The notes under the pieces: model-generated | Databases searched by the model: none | Seen by the model: the letters and a program-made list of their open reading frames with translations, nothing else | What the model was told of the DNA's origin: nothing | NCBI GenBank assembly: GCA_947486505.1 | Contig: CANKTT010000006.1 | Location: 1 to 23,552, forward strand | DNA length: 23,552 nt | Direction of reading: 5' to 3' | From: Actinomycetota bacterium | Lineage (GTDB): Bacteria; Actinomycetota; Actinomycetes; S36-B12; UBA5976 | Translations under genes and position numbers: made by a program | In this document: piece after piece, positions 15,772 to 23,552 of the stretch | How positions within the stretch are numbered: the first letter of the stretch is position 1 | Layout of the letters: every line of letters starts with the position of its first letter

Positions 15772-16439
15772 ACTTAGTTAGCTGGCTGCGGCCTGCGCGA
15801 ACTGTACCACAAACTTCTTGGTCTGCTGGAGAATCAAATTGGAGAGTAAATCCAAAAACCTTTTTTGTTTTAGTTTTAGGCCTATGGCTTTTTGGATCGG
15901 GTGAGGCAGCCTTAGCAGCAGCTGGCTTAGGGCAATCTCCATGGACAGTGCTAGCAGTTGGCGTTTCAAAACAGACGGCAATTTCGATCGGCTGGTCATA
16001 TTTTTGGATTTCAGCTTTTGTATTGCTGCTGTGGATTCCATTACGACAAAAACCAGGAATAGGTACGCTTATAAACATAGTTGTAATCGCAACTTCACTT
16101 CAGGTAATGATTTCGGTTTTTCCAAATCCAGAAAGACTCCCACTTCAAATTGGTCAAGTATTGTTTGGAATTTTGCTTGTAGGAGCTGGAAGTGGATTGT
16201 ATATAACTTGCAATTTGGGTACTGGGACACGTGACGGATTAATGACAGGCCTAAATGCTCGAACTGGAGTTAGCGTGGGCAACGCAAGGACCGGTATTGA
16301 AGTTTCGGTAGTTGCCCTAGGTTGGCTCTTGGGTGGGGTAGTTGGGATTGGCACTTTGTTGTTTGCGCTGTTGATAGGACAAAGTGTTGCAATCTCATTT
16401 GGCTTAGTAGAACGTGTTAGCCCAACGAAAGCTATTTAA
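15768..16439 (+). CDS. YczE/YyaS/YitT-type membrane protein, copy 2
   Basis: 223 residues from GTG 15768, which overlaps the copy 1 stop by 4 bp and has GAGGA at 15756-15760 seven nt upstream. It is a paralogue of copy 1 with the same order: WLRPARTVPQTSWSAGESNWRVNPKTF, GQSPWTVLAVGV, LLWIPLRQKPGIGTLINI, then CNLGTGTRDGLMTGLNARTGVSVGNARTGIEVSVVALGWLLGGVVGIGTLLFALLIGQ. The shared N-terminal motif (W-L-x-P-x-R-T-V-P-x-T-S-W-S-A) and the RDGLMTGL segment make tandem duplication evident; divergence is considerable elsewhere, so it is not recent. The pair may form a heterodimer. It ends the operon and converges on the DMT transporter gene with an 8 bp overlap; no terminator is seen there. Confidence 0.82.
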   Translation: MNLVSWLRPARTVPQTSWSAGESNWRVNPKTFFVLVLGLWLFGSGEAALAAAGLGQSPWTVLAVGVSKQTAISIGWSYFWISAFVLLLWIPLRQKPGIGTLINIVVIATSLQVMISVFPNPERLPLQIGQVLFGILLVGAGSGLYITCNLGTGTRDGLMTGLNARTGVSVGNARTGIEVSVVALGWLLGGVVGIGTLLFALLIGQSVAISFGLVERVSPTKAI

Positions 16440-17406
16440 CTTCCTCATAGTCAGGTAATGGCTCATGCGCTTTTTGTTCTCTGGCTCGTTGCGCCACGAT
16501 GATTCCAATCAACATGATTACGCCACCTAGTATCTGAACTACTACGAAGATTTCACCTAGAACAATCCAGGCCGCTATTGCAGCAATTGGAGGTTCGGTC
16601 ATACCCATGATGCTTGCGCCTGGCCCACCAATGTGCCGAATCGAATTTATTACTAAAACGTACGGCACCAAAGTTCCGATCAAAACCATGAACACAAAGA
16701 ATGGCCAAATCGGATAAACATCAGTTCCGCCCTCAAATGGAGTCACCTGAGCGCTCAGCGATTCCCAAGGGAAGCTACCCCACGGACGAAGTATGGCAAA
16801 GAAGATCGAAGCAAAGATAAACGCCCACATGAGTAATGAGACCGGATCACGGCCTTGACTGGCTTTGTCACCAAGCAAGTACATAAACACCAACGTGGTC
16901 ATGGAGGCGATTGCGAAAAGAACACCAACTTTGTCGAGTGTGAAGCCATTCCACACTTGAGCAACTAGTGCCAAGCCCACAACTGCAAGGGCAAGTCCAA
17001 GCCAAACTGTGTTCCTTACCGAAACGTGCATCACAAAGCGCGCATAAAGCACTACAAAAATTGGCGCCATGAATTCAATCAACAAGCTGATCGTGATAGG
17101 CATGCGAGAAATGGATTCGAAGTAGAACCACTGGCACATTGCAACGCCGATGATTCCGTAGCCAGCTAGAAGCAATGCTTCTTTGGGCTTAATCCGAAAT
17201 GCCTTTCGATTCGTAAGCGCAACAAAGATGGTCAACATGATTGCGGTTCCAGTTCCACGGAATTGTGAGACGCGTAATGGATCACCAATTTCAAGTAGGA
17301 CTACTTTGGATACCGTGCCATTCACAGCCCAACAGGTCGCCGCCGCCAGATATAAGGAATAGCCCAACTTGGCATTCTTCTCGTGGACCTTTTTGTGTTT
17401 AGACAT
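16432..17406 (-). CDS. EamA/DMT-family transporter
   Basis: 324 residues with ten predicted membrane segments in two EamA repeats. Repeat one runs from SLYLAAATCWAVNGTVSKVVLL to VVGLALVAQVW and includes the stretch around FRGTGTAIML and ESISRMPITISLLIEFMAPIFVVL; repeat two runs from VGVLFAIASMTTLVFMYLLG to the C-terminal GGVIMLIGIIVAQR. The conserved EPPIAAIAAWIVLGE segment of the second repeat is present. Such transporters mostly export amino acids or metabolites (RhtA/YdcZ-type); the substrate is unknown. The N-terminus MSKHKKVHEKNAK and the C-terminal tail are charged and cytoplasmic. ATG 17406 is the only good start, although no Shine-Dalgarno is clear. It is separated from mutT by 141 bp and is probably transcribed on its own. 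It might serve the adjacent catabolic operon. Confidence 0.88.
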   Translation of the reverse strand: MSKHKKVHEKNAKLGYSLYLAAATCWAVNGTVSKVVLLEIGDPLRVSQFRGTGTAIMLTIFVALTNRKAFRIKPKEALLLAGYGIIGVAMCQWFYFESISRMPITISLLIEFMAPIFVVLYARFVMHVSVRNTVWLGLALAVVGLALVAQVWNGFTLDKVGVLFAIASMTTLVFMYLLGDKASQGRDPVSLLMWAFIFASIFFAILRPWGSFPWESLSAQVTPFEGGTDVYPIWPFFVFMVLIGTLVPYVLVINSIRHIGGPGASIMGMTEPPIAAIAAWIVLGEIFVVVQILGGVIMLIGIIVAQRAREQKAHEPLPDYEEVK

Positions 17407-17547
17407 GGGCGAGTAAACCTGGTTTTAACTCTCTGAACGATGAATGAAGCAAATTTTGACTTGATTTAGACCCTAGCAGGAATGCGAAAAATAACCCCTA
17501 CCTATTTTTAATGAACCGGATTTAATGCTTCAAAATCCGCCAAACAA

Positions 17548-18468
17548 TTAATGCATGTGTCTTTCAACTGAAACTATTTTTGACAAATCTGCCGAATCTC
17601 GATGGTAGACCACCATTGATCCTGGGGTTAGCGCTGGATCAAATGCTTTTTTCGAGTCCGTGTCTAATTCAAATTTAGCTTCAAGTACTTCCATAACAGT
17701 TGGTAAAACTGGGCGATGAGTACACAACACAAATGCGCTTTCAATTTCGGCAAGTTCGCTGACTCGAATACTTGCTTTTTCAGGAAATTGAACATGCTGT
17801 TCTTCACTAAGGGAAGGTTCTAGTGATATCGACAAACTTCTGGCAGAAGCGTAAGGTCCAACGGTATCTCTGCATCGAACTGAGTCCGATGAGTGTAATT
17901 TGGTGATTCCATAAGCAGCAAGTGCACTTACCATCATGCTGGCTTGGATTCTGCCTACAGATGTCAATGGACGGTAAGCGTCGGGCTCATTCAAGTTTTC
18001 AACGTCCATAGCCCAATCCGCGCGCTTCATGGCCTGGGTGTGCCGAAGCACGATCATTGGCATGGTCTCTTTGGCTGAAGCTGCAGCTTTTAGAACTTCA
18101 ACATCATGTTCGTAAGTAAGCCGCTTTGCAGCTTCGTCGAAAGTTAGCCAGGCAATTTCATCTACTTCGTCGTTTGGCAGGAAAGTGCCAGAAAGTAATT
18201 GTGCTGACCAGTAATGAGAATCTTTTGTTCGTTCTTCGATTTTGTAGGTCTGAGTAGGTAGTTGCATACCCAACTGAATCGCGAAGCCTGTTTCTTCTCG
18301 CACTTCCCTAACGGCAGCCCCAATTATATGCTCACCCGATTCAACTTTTCCTTTAGGAAAAGTCCAATCCTCTCGGTAATCTCTGTGCACCAGCAAGAAT
18401 TCTTTGCCGGCAGGGCCGATTCGAGTTACAACTGCGCCAGCCGCGACAATCTTGTCAGTGGTTGCCAA
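17548..18468 (-). CDS. MutT1-type Nudix hydrolase with histidine phosphatase domain
   Basis: 306 residues with two domains. The Nudix box [23 protein letters not shown] is complete at residues 40-62 (G-x5-E-x7-R-E-V-x-E-E-x-G-F). The second domain has the histidine phosphatase entry motif as VLRHTQA (R142, H143, T144), [11 protein letters not shown] (around 193-203), and VLCTHRP with H251. In mycobacteria the same architecture is MutT1, which hydrolyses 8-oxo-GTP and dinucleoside polyphosphates, and is encoded beside ppk as here. The usual RHG is RHT, and the second histidine, which I recall being absent in mycobacterial MutT1, is kept. The start is TTG 18468, giving a family-like N-terminus ([13 protein letters not shown]), and overlaps ppk by 14 bp. 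It probably cleanses oxidised nucleotides or cleaves alarmone-like polyphosphates. Confidence 0.88.
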   Translation of the reverse strand: MATTDKIVAAGAVVTRIGPAGKEFLLVHRDYREDWTFPKGKVESGEHIIGAAVREVREETGFAIQLGMQLPTQTYKIEERTKDSHYWSAQLLSGTFLPNDEVDEIAWLTFDEAAKRLTYEHDVEVLKAAASAKETMPMIVLRHTQAMKRADWAMDVENLNEPDAYRPLTSVGRIQASMMVSALAAYGITKLHSSDSVRCRDTVGPYASARSLSISLEPSLSEEQHVQFPEKASIRVSELAEIESAFVLCTHRPVLPTVMEVLEAKFELDTDSKKAFDPALTPGSMVVYHRDSADLSKIVSVERHMH

Positions 18469-20614
18469 AGAGTCCGACCTTGTTTAAAAGTGTGTCGATT
18501 CGTCGCGGCGTGGGCACGTCGGCTGCCGACTTTGCTACTGGGTGGTTAGCGATCAACAGCTCTTGATAATCAACAAGGGGTTCACCAGACTCATCAAGGT
18601 GCCTACGTACCCATTCGCCATCGGAAAGCAAGTGCCATGACGCAGTGGTATCAGACATTCCTAGATCTACAACTTGCGAGATTGCCTTGGCATTTTCAGC
18701 ATTCATTCTGACTAAGACTTCTACGCGACGATCTAAGTTACGGTGCATCAGATCAGCCGAGCCAATCCAAGTCTCACCTTCGCCACCATTTGCAAAATCA
18801 TAAACTCTGCTGTGCTCCAGGAATCGACCCAGCACACTTCGAACTCGAATGTTTTCTGAATAGCCGGGTACGCCTGGGCGAACTGAGCAAATTCCTCGCA
18901 CCAGAATGTCAACCTTGACTCCTGCTTGCGAGGCGCGATACAGCGAATCAATTATGGTTTCGTCCACGATCGAATTGCACTTGAAGCGAATATGGCCCGG
19001 CTTTCCATTCTTGACATGTTCAATTTCACGTTGAATTCGGGAGACTAAGCCGTTTCGAAGTCCCTTTGGTGCAACGATGAGTCGGTTGTAATCGCCCTGC
19101 ACTCCGTAACCACTTAAATGGTTGAACAAACTGGCAACATCTTCGCCAATTTTTGGATCAGTGGACAGCAAGCCGTAATCTTCATAGAGTCTTGCGGTTC
19201 GCGGGTTGTAGTTTCCAGTTCCAATATGCACGTATCTGTTTAACTTGCCACCGTCATTGCGTACTACCAAACATAACTTCGCGTGAGTCTTTAGGCCGAC
19301 GATTCCATAGACAACATGGACGCCTGATTCTTCAAGCTTGCGAGCCCAATCGATGTTGTTTTGCTCGTCAAAGCGAGCCTTGATTTCTACGACAGCCAAA
19401 ACTTGCTTGCCAAGTTCCGCGGCATTGATCAAGGCATCAACAATTGGAGAGTCTCCGGAAGTTCGATACAAAGTTTGCTTGATCGCTAGAACATTTGGAT
19501 CGTTGGAGGCTTGTTCCAAAAACATTTGCATACTGGTAGAAAATGAGTCATACGGATGATGTAGCAAGATATCGCGGTGACGCATCACGTCAAGGATGTC
19601 AGGAGCGGTCGCACTTTCAACTTCGGCGAGAGCAGTACTCGTTCGGGCGACAAATATCGGAGCCTTTAAATCTTCTCGCTTAAGTTTCATTAGTTCAAAA
19701 AGAGATTCATGATCTAGCGGTCCAGACAATCGGAAAACTTCGTTTTGTTCAACACCTAATTCGCTAACGATGAGATCCAATACATGGGGATCGATTGAGT
19801 TTTCCACTTCAAGGCGAACTGCTGGGCCAAAACGTCTACGCATGAGTTCGCGCTCAAGAGCTTGAAGTAAGTTTTCTGCATCGTCTTCTTCAACTTCAAG
19901 TTCTTCATTTCGGGTAACCCGAAATGCGTGGCATTGCACAACCTTCATACCAGGGAACAACTTGTCCAGGTGACCAGCCATTACGTCTTCAAGTGTCACG
20001 AAGCGTTGGGGAGAAACCTCGATGAATCTAGGAAGTGATGGAGGTACTTTGACGCGGGCGAATAATTCATTTCCGGCATTTGGATTTCTTACTACAACTG
20101 CCAAATTAAGGGACAATCCGGAGATGTAGGGGAATGGATGTGACGGATCAACAGCTAACGGTGTTAGGACTGGAAAAACTTGTTCGTCGAAAAGCGTGGA
20201 CATTGCATCGCGCTCATCACTGGTTAGTTCTTCCCATCGCAAAATTTCAATTCCGCTTGCCACAAGTGCGGTCAGAATCGAGTCATTGAAAGTCTCAGAT
20301 GCTCTCTTCATTGCGTCATAACTCTGCGCTAAAACGGTGGCATGCACCTCAGTTGGCTGCATTCCTGACGCTGTCTTGGTAGCCATTCCAGTTGCTATTC
20401 TTCGCTTTAAGCCAGCGACTCGCACCATGAAGAACTCATCTAGGTTGCTGGCAAAAATCGAAAGGTACTTTGCACGCTCTAAAAGTTCCATTTCTTGATC
20501 TTGGGCCAATTCCAAAACTCGTTCGTTAAAGGCAAGCCAAGACAGCTCGCGATCAAGAAAGCGATCGCCCGGTAGCGTGGCGACAGTAGGTGTCGATTGG
20601 GAAGTATCAGTCAT
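18455..20614 (-). CDS. ppk1: Polyphosphate kinase 1
   Basis: 719 residues, the full family length. It reversibly polymerises the terminal phosphate of ATP into polyphosphate. The N-terminal domain opens [19 protein letters not shown] (19-37), the head domain holds [15 protein letters not shown], and the two C-terminal phospholipase-D-like domains carry the catalytic histidine H444 in [14 protein letters not shown] and the [20 protein letters not shown] stretch (463-482). [18 protein letters not shown] near the C-terminus holds the second active-site cluster. It is peripheral to the membrane in other bacteria. The ATG at 20614 gives a family-like N-terminus. It is cotranscribed with the MutT1-type gene, whose start lies in its last codons. 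The 92 bp between it and the S51 gene holds divergent promoters. Confidence 0.95.
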   Translation of the reverse strand: MTDTSQSTPTVATLPGDRFLDRELSWLAFNERVLELAQDQEMELLERAKYLSIFASNLDEFFMVRVAGLKRRIATGMATKTASGMQPTEVHATVLAQSYDAMKRASETFNDSILTALVASGIEILRWEELTSDERDAMSTLFDEQVFPVLTPLAVDPSHPFPYISGLSLNLAVVVRNPNAGNELFARVKVPPSLPRFIEVSPQRFVTLEDVMAGHLDKLFPGMKVVQCHAFRVTRNEELEVEEDDAENLLQALERELMRRRFGPAVRLEVENSIDPHVLDLIVSELGVEQNEVFRLSGPLDHESLFELMKLKREDLKAPIFVARTSTALAEVESATAPDILDVMRHRDILLHHPYDSFSTSMQMFLEQASNDPNVLAIKQTLYRTSGDSPIVDALINAAELGKQVLAVVEIKARFDEQNNIDWARKLEESGVHVVYGIVGLKTHAKLCLVVRNDGGKLNRYVHIGTGNYNPRTARLYEDYGLLSTDPKIGEDVASLFNHLSGYGVQGDYNRLIVAPKGLRNGLVSRIQREIEHVKNGKPGHIRFKCNSIVDETIIDSLYRASQAGVKVDILVRGICSVRPGVPGYSENIRVRSVLGRFLEHSRVYDFANGGEGETWIGSADLMHRNLDRRVEVLVRMNAENAKAISQVVDLGMSDTTASWHLLSDGEWVRRHLDESGEPLVDYQELLIANHPVAKSAADVPTPRRIDTLLNKVGLFGNH

Positions 20615-20694
20615 AACTGACCAAGCCTTACATATTTAGGTAAACAACTCCTAAATCAGAATTTTCGAAATGTGAACAATTTCCCTAAAAGTGG

Positions 20695-20706
20695 GATGAT
20701 TTAGCG
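20695..20706 (+). promoter_or_regulatory. Possible leaderless -10 of the first S51-like gene
   Basis: GATGAT (20695-20700) resembles the -10 consensus with A2 and T6 kept and lies 6 nt before GTG 20707. GTGAAC (20672-20677) lies 17 nt upstream as a poor -35. No Shine-Dalgarno precedes the GTG, which supports a leaderless start. Confidence 0.35.
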
Positions 20707-21873
20707 GTGTCGAGACAAATAGTAGTTATGGGATCAGGGGAAACCAGCCCAACTATGGTTACACCCCATCAGCAGATTTTGGCATCTTTGGGCAAATTAG
20801 ACCGACTCAAGTTAACCATTCTGGATACTCCATTTGGGTTCCAGGAGAATGCCGACGATCTGACAGAGAAGTTGATTGACTTCTTTACCCAATCAGTGGG
20901 TGCGACTCCTAAAGCAATTTCGCTACGCAACACATCAGTAAGTGGAGCTGCGTTAGGAGAGGCTGTGAATGGAATTCGTGAGTCTGAGTGGCTCTTTGCT
21001 GGACCGGGTAGCCCGTCCTACGCATTGAAAGTTTGGCATGAGTTGGGAGTAAGTCCGCACTTCGATGAAGTGTTGGTTAATGGAACTGTGGTCCTCGCCT
21101 CGGCGGCGGCGCTAACTGCTGGATCACACACAATTCCGGTTTATGAAATGTATAAAGTTGGCGAAGAACCACACTGGCTACCGGGTTTGAATTTGATCGA
21201 GCGTCACACTGGTATGCCAGCCGCAATCATCCCGCATTACGACAATGCTGATGGTGCAAATCACGACACTCGATTCTGTTACATCGGTGAACGCCGCTTG
21301 CGCGTAATGGAATCACTTTTGCCACCTGAAGTATTTGTCATTGGCGTGGATGAACACACTGGAATTCGTTTTGATTTAGAAGAACGAACCGCACACGTAT
21401 TTGGCCGAGGCACCATGACTATTCGTCACCACGGTGAATCTTGGACTGTTGCATCTGGCGAAAGTGCAACATTCGAAGAAATTATTTCTCATACTGGAAG
21501 CACTATCGTGCTCGGTGAACCAGCACCACTGTTTAAAGTCGATCCTCATAAAGTCGAAGAACTGCTAGATGCTGGAAAAGTCAGCGACGCGGTTGATGCT
21601 TTGTTAAATCTTGACGAACTCGATCGCGATACCGAAACTCGCGCCGCAGTACATTCACTTGTAACTCGCCTCGGTCATATTGCTGCAAGTCCCAAAGTTG
21701 ACATTATGTCGGTAGTTGGTCCCTACATTGATGCACTGCTGCAGGCGCGCCAAGCAGCTCGTGCTGGTGGTAGGTGGGATGATGCAGATGCAATTCGAGA
21801 TCAATTGATGGAAATGAAAGTTACCATCCAAGACACTAAAGACGGATCGTCTTGGGAGATTGAAAGTTCATGA
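20707..21873 (+). CDS. Peptidase-S51/cyanophycinase-like protein with a CysRS-like C-terminal module
   Basis: 388 residues from GTG 20707. The N-terminal part (1-270) has a type 1 glutamine-amidotransferase-like S51 fold: IVVMGSGETSPTM (5-17), FAGPGSPSYALKVW (97-110), then LASAAALTAGSHTIPVYEMYKVG (130-152) at the place of the nucleophile elbow. The usual G-x-S-A-G-A is not present; S132 in ASAAAL is the only candidate serine, so activity is uncertain. Residues 295-388 are different: VVGPYIDALLQARQAARAGGRWDDADAIRDQLMEMKVTIQDTKDGSSWEI closely follows the C-terminal tail of cysteinyl-tRNA synthetase (R-x-x-A-R-x-x-K-D-F-x-x-A-D-x-I-R-D-x-L ... D-T-x-x-G-T-x-W). The fusion may bind tRNA-Cys or simply reuse the fold. 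It overlaps the next S51 gene by 4 bp. The biological role is unknown. Confidence 0.78.
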   Translation: MSRQIVVMGSGETSPTMVTPHQQILASLGKLDRLKLTILDTPFGFQENADDLTEKLIDFFTQSVGATPKAISLRNTSVSGAALGEAVNGIRESEWLFAGPGSPSYALKVWHELGVSPHFDEVLVNGTVVLASAAALTAGSHTIPVYEMYKVGEEPHWLPGLNLIERHTGMPAAIIPHYDNADGANHDTRFCYIGERRLRVMESLLPPEVFVIGVDEHTGIRFDLEERTAHVFGRGTMTIRHHGESWTVASGESATFEEIISHTGSTIVLGEPAPLFKVDPHKVEELLDAGKVSDAVDALLNLDELDRDTETRAAVHSLVTRLGHIAASPKVDIMSVVGPYIDALLQARQAARAGGRWDDADAIRDQLMEMKVTIQDTKDGSSWEIESS

Positions 21874-22577
21874 GCCCAGGTCCAATTGCGCTAGTTGGAT
21901 CCGGTGAGTACTTGCCGATTATGCAAGAAGTAGAAGCTAACTTAATCGCTGGGCGAAATCCTAAGTATGTTCAGATTCCAACTGCTGCAGCACCCGAGGG
22001 CGAATCTTCATTGCACCACTGGATCACATTAGGCAAGGCGCAAGCGGAGCGAATTGGTGTTGAAGCAGTATCTGTAATTGCACACGATCGCAATGATGCT
22101 GATGATGCAAGAATTGCTGAACAAGTTCGTGGTGCTGGGTTGATTTATTTATCGGGTGGTAACCCTTCTTTTTTGGCTAACACACTTCGCGACACTTTGT
22201 TATGGCGAGAAATCGAATCTGCTTGGCGTGACGGTGCAGCTTTGGCTGGCTGCAGCGCTGGTGCGATGGCACTGGCAGATCACATTCCTACATTGCGGTT
22301 ACCAACGCATGCAGCTACGAGTGGCTTTGGGCTTTTACCTCATATTCGGGTGCTGCCACATTTCGATAAAATGTTTGCTCGCCTACCTGATTTCATGACT
22401 AGATTTATGAAAGTTCCAGATGGTGTCAGCGTCGTAGGAATTGATGAAGATACTGCAATAGTTGGTGGCCCGTTTGAATGGGAAGTTCAGGGCCGCCAGT
22501 CCGCTTGGTTATTTGCTGATGGACATCGCGTTGAGTATGGCCATGGCCAGACCGTGATTACGCCTGCTCTTTCCTAA
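21870..22577 (+). CDS. Peptidase S51 family protein (dipeptidase E/cyanophycinase-like)
   Basis: 235 residues. The S51 elements are clear: N-terminal IALVGSGEYLPIM (6-18), IYLSGGNPSFLANTL (92-106), and the nucleophile elbow LAGCSAGAMAL (125-135) with catalytic serine S129. HIRVLPHFDKMF holds the likely active-site H164. The family includes aspartyl dipeptidase PepE and cyanophycinase, which are serine hydrolases with a glutamine-amidotransferase-like fold; it acts in the cytoplasm here, as no signal peptide is present. The start ATG 21870 overlaps the upstream S51-like gene by 4 bp (ATGA), so the two are co-translated; this one has an intact nucleophile while the other does not. It converges on mshD with a 20 bp overlap. 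The substrate is unknown; an alpha-aspartyl peptide is only a guess. Confidence 0.85.
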   Translation: MSPGPIALVGSGEYLPIMQEVEANLIAGRNPKYVQIPTAAAPEGESSLHHWITLGKAQAERIGVEAVSVIAHDRNDADDARIAEQVRGAGLIYLSGGNPSFLANTLRDTLLWREIESAWRDGAALAGCSAGAMALADHIPTLRLPTHAATSGFGLLPHIRVLPHFDKMFARLPDFMTRFMKVPDGVSVVGIDEDTAIVGGPFEWEVQGRQSAWLFADGHRVEYGHGQTVITPALS

Positions 22578-23478
22578 ACATGACGTCAGTATCCCAGTGC
22601 GCAAAGCCAAGGGATTCGTACAACCCAATTGCCGCGGCGTTGTCCGCGTCGACATACAGCATGGCAGCCGGCAACCCCTGACTGCGTAAATGTTCCAGAC
22701 CTCGAATACTTAATGCCCTAGCGAGTCCAGTGCCGCGCTCACTTGGGGCAACGCCGAGAACATAAATTTCACCAATTTCCGAGTGGCCGTGTGTTCCCTG
22801 GCCACCATGAACTTTGGTCCAGTGATAACCGACCATCTTGCCATCACGAGTTGCAATCAGAAATCCTGTTGGATCAAACCATGCTTCGGACATGCGAACA
22901 TCAAGATCTTCGCGCGTCATACGTCCTTGTTCTGGATGATCAGCAAAAACTTGAGAATTCAATTCCAGCCAGTTGTTTTCATCAGCGCCAACTTCAAAGG
23001 ATCGAATTACGATTTCAGGCGAGAAATGCGCTTTAGGAAATGGTGCGAATAGCGAGCGTCGCATCTGCCATAGTTCTCTACTTTTTTCAAAGCCAAGGTT
23101 TTCCGCTAAACCATAAGCGCTTGATAACTCACCATGTGCCCACAGACGGATACGTGAATCACCGGTTCGATCAAGTGCAGCTTGAACCAATGCTTTACCG
23201 ATTCCATTTCGGCGGGCGTCAGGATGTACCACGACTTCAAGCACCGGTCCTTCAACTGCATCAGTTGCATCCAGGTGTAAGTAGCCTTGTATTTCACCAG
23301 GCTGATCAATAGCAATCATATGTTCATCATGAGAATCTCCACCATGATGTAAGTGAATCAATACGTGCTCTGATAGCGGCGCCATCTCATCAACGATTGC
23401 TGCATCGAGGGTAATTTGAATTACCCGCGAGGTTTGCTCAGGCGTTAAATGTGAACAGGTTTCAATTGAAAATTGCAT
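22558..23478 (-). CDS. mshD: Mycothiol synthase (acetyl-CoA:Cys-GlcN-Ins acetyltransferase)
   Basis: 306 residues with two tandem GNAT domains. It acetylates the cysteine amine of Cys-GlcN-Ins with acetyl-CoA, the last step of mycothiol synthesis, the low-molecular-weight thiol of Actinobacteria. The first domain includes the acetyl-CoA loop VVHPDARRNGIGKALVQAAL; the second includes EIYVLGVAPSERGTGLARALSIRGLEHL and ADNAAAIGLYESLGF. The stretch VFADHPEQGRMTREDLDVRMSEAWFDPTGFLIA is a MshD hallmark. It starts 2 nt after the stop of the upstream regulator gene and is therefore probably co-transcribed with it. The downstream end overlaps the S51 gene by 20 bp, tail to tail. The presence of mycothiol synthesis is the best single taxonomic marker in this window. 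Confidence 0.93.
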   Translation of the reverse strand: MQFSIETCSHLTPEQTSRVIQITLDAAIVDEMAPLSEHVLIHLHHGGDSHDEHMIAIDQPGEIQGYLHLDATDAVEGPVLEVVVHPDARRNGIGKALVQAALDRTGDSRIRLWAHGELSSAYGLAENLGFEKSRELWQMRRSLFAPFPKAHFSPEIVIRSFEVGADENNWLELNSQVFADHPEQGRMTREDLDVRMSEAWFDPTGFLIATRDGKMVGYHWTKVHGGQGTHGHSEIGEIYVLGVAPSERGTGLARALSIRGLEHLRSQGLPAAMLYVDADNAAAIGLYESLGFAHWDTDVMFRKEQA

Positions 23479-23480
23479 AC

Positions 23481-23552
23481 TTAAGCAAGAATTTCATGCG
23501 ACTGCGATTCAGCAATCGGGGTGGTGACGTATCGGTAACCTACGTTGCGAAC
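23481..23552 (-). CDS. Winged-helix response regulator (GlnR-like), C-terminal end only
   Basis: Only 23 codons and a stop (TAA, top 23481-23483) lie in the window. The residues VRNVGYRYVTTPIAESQSHEILA match the last beta-hairpin and tail of OmpR/PhoB DNA-binding domains, which end in a pattern like V-R-G-x-G-Y-R. In mycobacteria mshD lies next to glnR, which encodes an orphan OmpR-type nitrogen regulator, so GlnR is the likely identity. The evidence is one short motif plus position; a different OmpR-family regulator cannot be excluded. Confidence 0.55.
   Translation of the reverse strand, partial: VRNVGYRYVTTPIAESQSHEILA

Overview
This 23.5 kb window is a dense chromosomal stretch that looks like a small-genome actinobacterium. 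The base composition is close to half GC by eye, not the high GC of soil actinomycetes, and intergenic gaps are short with many 1-20 bp gene overlaps. Taxonomic markers are family-level: a mycothiol synthase (MshD) just downstream of what looks like a GlnR-type regulator, a MutT1-type Nudix/histidine-phosphatase protein overlapping ppk, and DUF3151 next to class II fba. A streamlined freshwater actinobacterium (Nanopelagicales/acI-like) would fit, but this is inference.

Layout. 1-793: 3' end of a cold-shock protein, a strong terminator, then pyrE. 790-5093: a DedA membrane protein (minus), then fba, DUF3151, purA and a GNAT acetyltransferase (plus). 5177-6571: a single class III aminotransferase closed by a strong terminator. 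6602-10222: the overlapping purine operon purD-purB-purC. 10232-10723: an accessory-looking gap with a structurally odd tRNA gene (minus), a second copy of part of its anticodon arm, a possible small RNA with a perfect terminator, and a doubtful small ORF. 10734-16439: a divergent catabolic locus with a TPP-dependent 2-oxoacid decarboxylase-like enzyme on one strand and an aldehyde dehydrogenase, a FAD amine/amino-acid oxidoreductase and two paralogous YczE-type membrane proteins on the other. 16432-20614: an EamA/DMT transporter, the Nudix/phosphatase protein and ppk (all minus). 20707-22577: two overlapping peptidase-S51-like genes, the first apparently fused to a cysteinyl-tRNA-synthetase-like C-terminal module. 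22558-23552: mshD and the last codons of a winged-helix regulator (minus).

How it works together. Housekeeping nucleotide synthesis (pyrE, purA, purD, purB, purC) and glycolysis/gluconeogenesis (fba) are interleaved with amine/amino-acid catabolism. The divergent locus can be read as amine oxidation by the flavoprotein, decarboxylation of a 2-oxo acid by the TPP enzyme and oxidation of the resulting aldehyde by the ALDH; the substrate is not known and the membrane pair has no assigned role. Several genes (pyrE, purD, DedA, the TPP enzyme, the first S51 gene) have a plausible -10 hexamer 6-7 nt before the start codon, which suggests widespread leaderless transcription. The most interesting items are the anomalous tRNA region, the S51/CysRS-tail fusion and the YczE-containing catabolic operon.
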